DNA from: an uncultured Pelagibacteraceae bacterium
GTDB taxonomy: Bacteria; Pseudomonadota; Alphaproteobacteria; Pelagibacterales; Pelagibacteraceae
Direction of reading: 5' to 3'
NCBI GenBank assembly: GCA_902539035.1
Contig: CACBHL010000002.1
Span: 33,770-97,769 of the forward strand
DNA length: 64,000 nucleotides
Under the pieces are notes generated by a model, which was not told the origin of the DNA, searched no databases, and saw only the letters and a list, made by a program, of their open reading frames with translations. Shown one piece after another: positions 17,146 through 24,716 of the stretch. The translations under genes and the position numbers were made by a program. How positions within the stretch are numbered: position 1 is the stretch's first letter; every line of letters starts with the position of its first letter.

Positions 17146-19773
17146 TTAAGCCTCCTTATAAGCTGTAGGCAAAATCCCACCATTTTTCCAAAAATTTAAC
17201 TCTTCTGGAACATCTAATCTAGCATTAAGTGTAACTTCAATGATATCACCTGTTTGTTTATGCATTTTCATGAGCACTTTTTTATTTTCATTTGTAATAT
17301 CATTTAAACCTAATAAGCTAAACTGATCTGAACTTTCAATATTTAGCTCATTGATACCTTGTCCATTTTCAAACTCTAAAGGGAGCAATCCCATTCCAAT
17401 TAAATTTGATCTATGAATTCTTTCAAATCCTTTTGCAACTATTGCTCTTACACCAATTAATAATGGTCCTTTAGCGGCTACATCTCTTGACGATCCACAT
17501 CCATAATTTTCGCCCGCTATAACTATAATTTCTTTTTTCTCTTTTTTATATTGAACTGCAGCTTCATAAATTCTCATTACTTTATTTTCGGGATATTTAA
17601 TTGTAAGACTTCCTTCCTGATTGGGTAACATTAAATTTCTTAATCTTAAACTAGCAAAGGTAGATCTTTCTACAATTTCATGATTGGCTCTTCGAGTTAA
17701 GTAATTATTAAAATCTTTAGAGTCTAATCCAAGTTTTGTTAAGTAATCCCAAGCTGCTGTTCCCATTGTTATCACACTAGAGGGAGAAATATGGTCTGTA
17801 GTTACAGAATCACCAAGTAATACTAGTGGTCGGGCTAGTTCTATATCTTTAATTTGATTATTTTCTGCATGTTTTAAGTATGGAGGTTTTTTTATATAAG
17901 TACTATCAGGCCAGTCGTAATCTTGGGAATTTGAAACATTTAAATTTTCCCATAAACTTCCTCCCTGATACACCTGATCATACTTTTCTCTAAAAGTTTC
18001 TGCTTTGTAAAACTCATTAACAATTTTATCCACTTCCATATTTGAAGGCCAAACATCCTTCAAAAAAATTTTTTGATCATTAGAACTTTTTCCTAAACTG
18101 TCATTTAAAAGATTAATTTTGACATTACCTGTTATAGAAAATAGCACTACCAATGCAGGGGATGCCAAGTATGAAGCTCTTATATTGGGATGTATTCTTC
18201 CTTGGAAGTTTCTATTTCCTGAAAGCACTGCAACTGAAAAAATTTTTTCTTTTTCTATAGTATTTGCCAAGTTTTCGTCTAAAGGTCCTGAGCTGCCGTT
18301 ACAAGTTGTACATCCAAAACCAACAACATTAAAACCTAATTGATCTAAATATTTTTGTAAACCAGATCTACTTAAAATCTCTGCTGTAACTTTGCTACCA
18401 GGTGCAAAAGATGTTTTTACTTTATTATTTTTTTTAAAACCTAACTCAACTAATTTTTTAGCAAGCAAACCTGCTGCAATAACATTTTTTGGATTTGCAG
18501 TGTTTGTACAGCTTGTTATTGCTGCAATCATTATGTCTGCATCTTTTACTTTGTAACCAAGATTAGGTACTTCAAATTCTTCCTCTCTTAAATCTTGACT
18601 GTAAAGCATGTTTGAATGAGAATTAATTTCATTTGAAAACTTATTTAAATTAATTTTATCCTCAGGATTTTTGGGTCCTGAAACACAAGGCTCTATTGAT
18701 GATAAATCAAGATTTAAAACTCGGTTATAGTCTGGAGTAATATCAGATCTTCGCCATAGTTTTTGATGTTTAGAATATTCTTCAACAACTTTAATTTCTT
18801 CATCTGTTCTTCCCGTCATACGCAAATAATCTAAAGTTGATTTATCAACTGGAAATAAGACTGCAGTTGCCCCATACTCCGGTGCCATATTTGAAATAGT
18901 TGCTCTATCCCCAACAGTAAGACTTTCAACTCCTTCTCCACAAAATTCAATAAAGCTTCCAACAACCTTATTTGTTCTTAATAATTTTGTAATATATAAA
19001 ACTAAGTCTGTTGAAGTTATTCCTTCCTTAAGTTGGTTCTTTAAATTCACCCCAACTATCTCTGGCACAGTCATGGGTATTGTTTTCCCAAGCATAGAAA
19101 TTTCTGCCTCAACTCCACCAACACCCCAACCTAAAACACCTATAGCATTTACCATTGGAGTATGACTATCAGTTCCTATACAAGTATCTGGATGAATTAG
19201 ATTTAGATTTTTCTTTTTTTCTCTCCATACGACTTTAGATAAATATTCAATATTTACCTGATGACAAATACCAACCCCGGGTGGAATTACATTAACTTTA
19301 TCCAAAAATTTTGAACACCATCTTAAAAAAGAAAATCTCTCAGAATTTCTTTCATACTCTTTTTTTAAGTTTTCAATTTCAGCTTTATCATTTCCAAAAT
19401 AATCAACCTGCAAAGAATGATCAATAACAAGATCTACAGGCACATCTGGTTGAATATTTTTTGAATTAATTCCTTTTTTTTGCAGAGCTTCTCTATAAGC
19501 AATAAAATCTACCAACATAACTTTACCCAAAATGTCATGACTTAAAATTCTATTTGGAGCAAAATTAATTGCTTGACCTAATCGTTTTTCTAAAATTGAT
19601 TGTATTTGATCTTTAGCATTATCATTACGACCTAAAAGATTCTGCCTAATTATATTTTCTATTAAAATTCTATAGGTATAAGGTTTTTTTTCTATATCCT
19701 TAATATTGCTGATATCTGCAAAATCATATTCTTTATTATCAATAGTAATTTTTTTGAAACTTTTAGAAATCAT
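17146..19773 (-). CDS. acnD: AcnD-type aconitase / Fe-S 2-methylcitrate dehydratase
   Basis: This 875-residue Fe-S hydrolyase has the 4Fe-4S ligands Cys422 (ITSCTNTANP), Cys488 and Cys491 (FGCTTCNGSSGPLD) and the active-site TDSHTP (201-206). Housekeeping AcnA usually reads GCTTCIGNSGP, whereas the NG after the second cysteine and the GRIHP segment here agree better with AcnD. Linkage to prpF 5 bases downstream supports AcnD. The C-terminal swivel domain is complete (GENYGCGSSRDVAAKGP). It could still act as the general TCA-cycle aconitase if no other acn gene exists in the genome, which cannot be seen here. The divergent Ldh2-type gene starts 84 bases away. Confidence 0.82.
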   Translation of the reverse strand: MISKSFKKITIDNKEYDFADISNIKDIEKKPYTYRILIENIIRQNLLGRNDNAKDQIQSILEKRLGQAINFAPNRILSHDILGKVMLVDFIAYREALQKKGINSKNIQPDVPVDLVIDHSLQVDYFGNDKAEIENLKKEYERNSERFSFLRWCSKFLDKVNVIPPGVGICHQVNIEYLSKVVWREKKKNLNLIHPDTCIGTDSHTPMVNAIGVLGWGVGGVEAEISMLGKTIPMTVPEIVGVNLKNQLKEGITSTDLVLYITKLLRTNKVVGSFIEFCGEGVESLTVGDRATISNMAPEYGATAVLFPVDKSTLDYLRMTGRTDEEIKVVEEYSKHQKLWRRSDITPDYNRVLNLDLSSIEPCVSGPKNPEDKINLNKFSNEINSHSNMLYSQDLREEEFEVPNLGYKVKDADIMIAAITSCTNTANPKNVIAAGLLAKKLVELGFKKNNKVKTSFAPGSKVTAEILSRSGLQKYLDQLGFNVVGFGCTTCNGSSGPLDENLANTIEKEKIFSVAVLSGNRNFQGRIHPNIRASYLASPALVVLFSITGNVKINLLNDSLGKSSNDQKIFLKDVWPSNMEVDKIVNEFYKAETFREKYDQVYQGGSLWENLNVSNSQDYDWPDSTYIKKPPYLKHAENNQIKDIELARPLVLLGDSVTTDHISPSSVITMGTAAWDYLTKLGLDSKDFNNYLTRRANHEIVERSTFASLRLRNLMLPNQEGSLTIKYPENKVMRIYEAAVQYKKEKKEIIVIAGENYGCGSSRDVAAKGPLLIGVRAIVAKGFERIHRSNLIGMGLLPLEFENGQGINELNIESSDQFSLLGLNDITNENKKVLMKMHKQTGDIIEVTLNARLDVPEELNFWKNGGILPTAYKEA

Positions 19774-19790
19774 GGTTTTTTATTTAATTT

Positions 19791-19818
19791 AATACTTTAA
19801 AAGATTATATAAAGTATT
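19791..19818. repeat. Inverted repeat in acnD / Ldh2-family divergent spacer
   Basis: AATACTTTA and TAAAGTATT form a perfect 9-base inverted repeat separated by 10 bases, in the 84-base spacer between acnD (start 19773) and the Ldh2-family gene (start 19858). The half-site spacing fits a dimeric regulator, but the arms are mostly A/T and chance is not excluded. It does not match the IclR-type operator consensus seen elsewhere. Confidence 0.35.
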
Positions 19819-19857
19819 TTCTATATTTTAAAACATCAGGTTATAACAGTTAAAAAT

Positions 19858-20919
19858 ATGAATATTAAAAAAAGATATAAAAAAACAGATTTAATCAAGT
19901 TTGCATTTAAAGTTTTAAAGAGAGTTGGCTTAAATAACTTAAATTCAAAAACAGTTGCAAATTTAATAGTGAGAGCGGATGAGAGAGGTGTTTGGTCTCA
20001 TGGGATTGTTAGATTGCCAATTTATATAAAAAGGATTGAAAAAAAATCAGCTAAAATTAATCCAATACTTAAATTTAAAAAAATAACTAATAATATTTTT
20101 CACTTATCAGGTGACAATGGTCTGGGTTATATAGCCGCTAATGAAGGAATTAAAAAATGCGTATCTCTGGCAAAAAAAAATGGTATTGGTTTGGTAGGAA
20201 TAAGTGAAAGTAACCATTTTGGAATGGCAGCAAATTATTTAGAAATTGCTGCAAAAAATAAATGTATTGCTTGGGTATTTACTAACGCATCAAAAGCCTT
20301 GCCACCTCATGGAGCGATGGCACCTTTTTTTGGTACAAGTCCTTTCGCATTTGGATGTCCTACAAAAAAAATTAACAAACCTTTTATACTTGATATGGCA
20401 TCTTCTTCTGTTGCGAGAGGAAAGTTAAAATTTGCTGCTCAAAATAATATTAAAATACCTTTTGGTTATGCATTGGATAAGTTTGGAAAACCTACGAATG
20501 ATGGGGCAAAAGCATTTGAGGGAATTATGTTACCTTTTGGAGGAATGAAAGGTGCTGGATTATCATGGATGATGGATATAGTAGCTGGTATTTTTACGGG
20601 TGCAAATCATAGCGGTAAAGTTAAAAATGCAATTAATGACTTTTCTGGAGCTTCAAATGTAGGTCATTTGATGATTTGTCTTAGAACTGATCTATTTCAA
20701 TCACACACTAACTTTATAAAAAAAATTGAATTTGGAATTAAAGAGGTAAAAAAACTAAAAAAAGCAAAAGGTTTTAAAAAAATCCTTCATCCAGGTGAGC
20801 CTGAATTTGATAATCAAAATTTAAACTCAAAAAAAGGAATTTTGCTTTCTAAAGAAACTATTAAAGAACTAGAAAAATTATCTGATAAATATGATGTAAA
20901 AAGTCCATTTAAAGTTTAG
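19858..20919 (+). CDS. Ldh2/malate-lactate dehydrogenase family oxidoreductase
   Basis: This 353-residue NAD(P)-dependent dehydrogenase belongs to the family that reduces or oxidises 2-oxo/2-hydroxy acids (malate, ureidoglycolate, sulfolactate, 2,3-diketogulonate). The signatures are RADERGVWSHGIVRLP (about 43-58) with the catalytic His, the GIVGISESNHFGMAANYL-like block, GTSPFAFGCPT, and FGGMKGAGLSWMMDIVAG. It converges on the TcuA-like gene, whose stop it overlaps by 11 bases. Its substrate is probably a hydroxy-acid of the neighbouring tricarboxylate pathway, by context only. Confidence 0.86.
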   Translation: MNIKKRYKKTDLIKFAFKVLKRVGLNNLNSKTVANLIVRADERGVWSHGIVRLPIYIKRIEKKSAKINPILKFKKITNNIFHLSGDNGLGYIAANEGIKKCVSLAKKNGIGLVGISESNHFGMAANYLEIAAKNKCIAWVFTNASKALPPHGAMAPFFGTSPFAFGCPTKKINKPFILDMASSSVARGKLKFAAQNNIKIPFGYALDKFGKPTNDGAKAFEGIMLPFGGMKGAGLSWMMDIVAGIFTGANHSGKVKNAINDFSGASNVGHLMICLRTDLFQSHTNFIKKIEFGIKEVKKLKKAKGFKKILHPGEPEFDNQNLNSKKGILLSKETIKELEKLSDKYDVKSPFKV

Positions 20920-22378
20920 CAGAGTACTTGCCTGCTATCTTACCAAAGACTGCACCTGAAGTTAAACCACTACCACCTGGATAGTTAAAATAAAAAATAC
21001 CACCTACCATTTCTCCAGCAGCAAAAAGTCCTTTGATAGGCTTCATGACTTTATTTAAGACTTGGCATTTCTGATTTACTCTTAATCCACCAAATGTGAA
21101 AGTTATTCCACATGTAACTCCATAAGCATAAAAAGGAGCTTTATCTATTTTATTTGCCCAATTACTTTTGTTAAGTGCTAAGCCCTCTGTACATCTTCCA
21201 TCTTTAATTGTTGGATCATATTTAACTTCTTCTTTAACAGCTTTGTTAAAATCATTTATAGTTTTTAGAGCTTTCTGCGAATTTATACTTGATATTTTTT
21301 TAATAAGCTCTTTAATTGAGTTAGCTTTAACCATCGTAGCAGACTTAACATCATACTCTGGATAAAGCATATGTCTTACTTTTTGATCAAAAATTTGCCA
21401 TCCGATTTGATTTGGCTGTTTTATGACCTCTTTTCCAAATTTTGCGTAAGTAAAATTTCTAAAATCCTCTCCTTCATCGACAAATCTTTCTCCATCAGCA
21501 TTTAAAACAATTCCCCATGGATAACTAATTTTTCGATATTTATTACTTATCTTTAAATCACTAAACTCAGGTCCATTCATATCGTGAAATACCGCATGGC
21601 AACCAGACCAATTTCCATAGGGTGAGGCACCTATTTTTAATGCCATACTTAATCCATCACCAGTGTTATGTTTTGTTCCTCTGACTTTTGCCATTTCCCA
21701 TCCTGGACCAAGATATCTTGTTCGCATTTCAGGACTGGATTCAAAACCTCCACAAGCCAAAACTACAGATTTTGCAGTAATTGTCTTTGGTTTATTTTTA
21801 CTTATAACTTCAACGCCTTTAATAATATTATCTTCATAAATTAAATCAGTTGCAGCTGTATCGTAAAGAATTTCAATTTTATTTTTTCTTATAATCTTAA
21901 GCATGGAGTCTATTAGTTTTTCACCTTGACCATTTACCTCTAGAGTCAAGCCTCCCCAATATCTCATCACTCCATTGACTTTGAAAGATTGTCTTCCTTT
22001 AATGGGTGTAAATTTTAAACCTTTTTTACTTAACCAATGAATTGTTTCAAAACTTTTTGATGTTAGGATTTTAGATAATTTTTTATCTGTTTTTCCGTCT
22101 GTAACTTTATTCATATCTCTTAAAAAATCAGCGACACTATATTTTCCATAATCTATACTGTTAGAATTTTTTAAATTTGGTATTACTTTCTTTAAATCTG
22201 AAAAGTCATTGTAAGCAAACCTATAAGCACCGTTTGTATATCTGCTGTTTCCACCTTTTTCTTTAGAGGAGGCTTTCTCTAATACTAATACTTTTTCTGC
22301 ACCATTATCTTTTGCAGAGAGAGCAGCAGATAATGCAGCGTTACCTGCTCCAACAACAATTACATCATAATTATTCAC
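20909..22378 (-). CDS. tcuA: TcuA-like FAD-dependent tricarballylate dehydrogenase
   Basis: This 489-residue flavoprotein belongs to the fumarate reductase/succinate dehydrogenase family. The FAD-binding N-terminus is VVGAGNAALSAALSA, then GGNSRYTNGAYRF. It ends in the family C-terminal block GLFAAGEMVGGIFYFNYPGGSGL with the last FAD-contacting glycines. TcuA oxidises tricarballylate to cis-aconitate, and this fits the adjacent TctABC transporter and AcnD-type aconitase. The same subfamily also includes other 3-ketosteroid and flavocytochrome-like proteins, so the substrate is inferred. An operator-like 17-mer lies 45 bases upstream of the start. Confidence 0.75.
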   Translation of the reverse strand: MNNYDVIVVGAGNAALSAALSAKDNGAEKVLVLEKASSKEKGGNSRYTNGAYRFAYNDFSDLKKVIPNLKNSNSIDYGKYSVADFLRDMNKVTDGKTDKKLSKILTSKSFETIHWLSKKGLKFTPIKGRQSFKVNGVMRYWGGLTLEVNGQGEKLIDSMLKIIRKNKIEILYDTAATDLIYEDNIIKGVEVISKNKPKTITAKSVVLACGGFESSPEMRTRYLGPGWEMAKVRGTKHNTGDGLSMALKIGASPYGNWSGCHAVFHDMNGPEFSDLKISNKYRKISYPWGIVLNADGERFVDEGEDFRNFTYAKFGKEVIKQPNQIGWQIFDQKVRHMLYPEYDVKSATMVKANSIKELIKKISSINSQKALKTINDFNKAVKEEVKYDPTIKDGRCTEGLALNKSNWANKIDKAPFYAYGVTCGITFTFGGLRVNQKCQVLNKVMKPIKGLFAAGEMVGGIFYFNYPGGSGLTSGAVFGKIAGKYSAKL

Positions 22379-22422
22379 AATTTTTATTTATATTCTTTTA
22401 AAAAAAAAAAAAGATAAATTTT

Positions 22423-22439
22423 ATTTCACAATATAAAAC
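22423..22439. promoter_or_regulatory. Candidate IclR-type operator, site 2
   Basis: ATTTCACAATATAAAAC lies 45 bases upstream of the tcuA-like gene (start 22378, minus strand) in the 140-base spacer before the PrpD-family gene ending at 22519. It matches the other two 17-mers at 11471 and 24024 in its conserved TTTCA and AAAC ends, but is the least symmetric of the three. Confidence 0.5.
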
Positions 22440-22479
22440 TACTAACTTTATTTGAAATATAATTAATAATATGAAATGT

Positions 22480-22504
22480 GTTAGCGATCTAATCAATCGC
22501 TAAC
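22480..22504 (-). terminator. Hairpin downstream of PrpD-family paralogue 4
   Basis: GTTAGCGAT and ATCGCTAAC form a perfect 9-base stem around a 7-base loop, 14 bases beyond the stop of the minus-strand gene ending at 22519. The GC content of the stem is high for this genome. The minus-strand sequence after it (ACATTTCATATT) is only moderately T-rich, so it may be a weak intrinsic terminator or an RNA-stabilising stem separating that gene from tcuA. Confidence 0.55.
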
Positions 22505-22518
22505 ATAAAAACGTGATT

Positions 22519-23943
22519 TTATTTGGATAAAAGCCTACTCAATTTAGAAATATCTCTCATTTTTTCTAATTTACTAACAGCTTGAATAATTGCTTTTGCC
22601 TTCTTTGTTGGCCATTTTGCAAATTCACAACAACCCATAAACTTATCTGCTACCTCATCGTATGTCATAGGTATCATTGGACTTCCTTTACCAAAATCTC
22701 CTCTACCTGAAATTTTTTTGCCATTTTTAAGGTAAATATCAATAATTGTGGTCATCTTATCGTAACCAGCTGCTTCAGCTATTTTATTTTTATAAAAGTT
22801 TATTTTTCTAAGCATGTTTTGAACATCCGGTTTGTTAATTCTTTTATCCTGATACTCTGGAATATATGCTCTTCTCTGAACTAACAAAATTGCCATAGAA
22901 TATTCCATACTAAATTTAGCTTGAAACTCGTTAGTCGGTCTATGATGAATTAATGCATTCTGCATATTGTGGTTAGTTCCAACATCAACTTTAATTACAT
23001 CTTGAGGTTTTATATCGTGCTTCAAAATTAATTCTAACATTTTTGTCATCCCAGGATGGGTTAACGAACCACAGGGATGGGGTTTAATTGAAACACCAGG
23101 TTTTGAAAAAGTCCATGGTCTTCCAAGCTGACCTTTAATAGATTTTAAATTATAACCTCCTCCGTGAGCTTGAAAAAATCCTCTAGGTGATTCTAAAATT
23201 TTATCAGTAGCAGTCCAACCTAGGCCCACAAGATCACAAGCAACAACTCCACTTTCAGCTGCTCTCCCGGCATGTAAGGGTTTAGTCATTGTACCAAAAT
23301 TTTCTCTTAACCCTGCACTCAAAGTTGCAGCCACTGCTAAAGATTGTTGAATTTGAGAAACATTATAGCCACGGATTTTTGCTGCGGCTGCAGCTGAGGC
23401 TAAAGTTCCACATGTAGATGTTGAATGAAAACCATGTTGATAATGTCTTGGAGACATTGCTTCAGAAACCTTACATTCTACGTCAACACCTATTAAGTAA
23501 GCATTTAAGAAATCTTTCCCACTAATTTTTTTTAACTCTCCCTCCGCATATGCGCTTGGTAGGCATGGGGCAGTTGGGTGTGTCAATAATCCATAAACTC
23601 TATCTTTTTGAACTGCTAATTGAGTATCATCGTAGTCATCAGAATGTATACCTGTTCCATTTGCTAAGGCAGCAAATCGAGAAGTTACTTTCATTTTAGA
23701 GCCAATTACTGTTGCTCTACCTTTTGCAGAGTTTTGTTTTATATGTTTAAATAAATAATCACCAGTCCTTGCTACAGAACCAGATAAAGCTAAACCAAAT
23801 CCATCTAGAATATGTTTTTTTGCTAACTCAACAACATTTTTTGGAATTGAATTAAATTTATTCCTCTTAACAAATTGAGCAACGTATTTTGTTAAATTTT
23901 TTCCTTTGTCAGACTGAATATTTGGTGTGTAAGCTTTTCCCAT
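22519..23943 (-). CDS. MmgE/PrpD family protein (paralogue 4)
   Basis: This 474-residue MmgE/PrpD-family protein has the active-site block HSDDYDDT (residues 100-107), the HGFHSTSTCGTLASAAAAAKI segment and KPLHAGRAAESG. It also carries SIKPHPCGSLTHPGM. It is most similar in style to paralogue 1 among the four. It is divergent from the IclR regulator gene, with 99 bases between starts and an operator-like 17-mer in that spacer, so it is likely an IclR target. The reaction is probably hydration, dehydration, epimerisation or decarboxylation of a carboxylate; the exact substrate is unknown. Confidence 0.87.
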   Translation of the reverse strand: MGKAYTPNIQSDKGKNLTKYVAQFVKRNKFNSIPKNVVELAKKHILDGFGLALSGSVARTGDYLFKHIKQNSAKGRATVIGSKMKVTSRFAALANGTGIHSDDYDDTQLAVQKDRVYGLLTHPTAPCLPSAYAEGELKKISGKDFLNAYLIGVDVECKVSEAMSPRHYQHGFHSTSTCGTLASAAAAAKIRGYNVSQIQQSLAVAATLSAGLRENFGTMTKPLHAGRAAESGVVACDLVGLGWTATDKILESPRGFFQAHGGGYNLKSIKGQLGRPWTFSKPGVSIKPHPCGSLTHPGMTKMLELILKHDIKPQDVIKVDVGTNHNMQNALIHHRPTNEFQAKFSMEYSMAILLVQRRAYIPEYQDKRINKPDVQNMLRKINFYKNKIAEAAGYDKMTTIIDIYLKNGKKISGRGDFGKGSPMIPMTYDEVADKFMGCCEFAKWPTKKAKAIIQAVSKLEKMRDISKLSRLLSK

Positions 23944-24023
23944 AATCGATTTCCTTTACTGTAAGAGAGTAGTTTCAACAAAAAATTTATAGATTGTCAA
24001 CAAATTTTATATTATAAAATCTT

Positions 24024-24040
24024 GTTTCACATTGTAAAAC
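24024..24040. promoter_or_regulatory. Candidate IclR-type operator, site 3
   Basis: GTTTCACATTGTAAAAC is a 7-3-7 near-palindrome with a single mismatched pair. It ends 2 bases before the preferred start codon of the iclR-family gene (24043) and lies 80 bases upstream of the divergent PrpD-family gene. Its placement on top of the regulator's own start region suggests autoregulation. Confidence 0.6.
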
Positions 24041-24042
24041 TT

Positions 24043-24711
24043 ATGAGCAATATAAAAGTTCTAGATAAAACTTTTCAGATATTAAATTCTTTTGATGATG
24101 CAAATAAAAGTATTTCTTTAAAAGATTTAACAATTATTACTAAACTTAATAAATCAACAATATTAAGAATTTGTAATTCATTAATTAAATATAATTTTTT
24201 AATTAAAAATGAAATTAACGGAAGCTACCGTCTTGGTCCAGGTAGTTGGAAATTAGGATCAATATACAACTCAAATTTTAGGTCTGGTGAGGAAATAAGA
24301 GAAATTTTGGGTAAAATTTGTGCAGTGACTGGTCAATCTGCAGGCTATTGGGTCAAGGCTGGTACAAAAAAAGTTTGTTTATATAGAGTAAATTCTAAAT
24401 CTGAATTAAATCATTATGTAGTTGAAGGTACAACTTTTGAATTAAAATCAGCAACTGGAAAAGTTTTAAGTGCGTTTACAGGTGGAAATGATCATTTAAA
24501 AAATGATATTGAAAAAAAAGGATACATTTATACCACAGGTGAAAGATTAGATAATATAGCTAGTGTTGCAATTCCAATTTTTGACAATCAAAATAATTTT
24601 AGAGGTACTTTAAGTATATCAGGCTGGAAACAATTTTTTACTAGTAAAACAGTATCAAGTTTCTATAAAATCTTATTGAAATATAAAGACCAAATTAAAG
24701 TACTAATATAA
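24043..24711 (+). CDS. IclR-family transcriptional regulator
   Basis: This regulator has an N-terminal winged helix-turn-helix (about residues 1-60, with ISLKDLTIITKLNKSTILRIC) and a C-terminal IclR effector domain (GYWVKAGTKKVCLYRV, then the FELKSATGKVLSAF block). I start it at the ATG at 24043 (MSNIKVLDKTFQIL), which matches the family N-terminus. A TTG at 24022 would add seven residues across the operator-like 17-mer and is unlikely. IclR proteins bind small metabolites and control adjacent catabolic operons. It opens a plus-strand operon through 30327 and faces the PrpD-family gene, making it the natural candidate regulator of this region. Confidence 0.88.
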   Translation: MSNIKVLDKTFQILNSFDDANKSISLKDLTIITKLNKSTILRICNSLIKYNFLIKNEINGSYRLGPGSWKLGSIYNSNFRSGEEIREILGKICAVTGQSAGYWVKAGTKKVCLYRVNSKSELNHYVVEGTTFELKSATGKVLSAFTGGNDHLKNDIEKKGYIYTTGERLDNIASVAIPIFDNQNNFRGTLSISGWKQFFTSKTVSSFYKILLKYKDQIKVLI

Positions 24712-24716
24712 CTCAA

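Noticed and set aside
19817-19835. TTTTCTATATTTTAAAAC in the acnD/Ldh2 spacer as another IclR-type operator
   Set aside because: The ends resemble the motif but the inner spacing is one base longer and the core differs; it does not fit the 17-base consensus.
22401-22412. Run of A residues upstream of the tcuA-like gene as a special regulatory tract
   Set aside because: Homopolymer runs of this size are common in this AT-rich sequence and nothing ties it to regulation.
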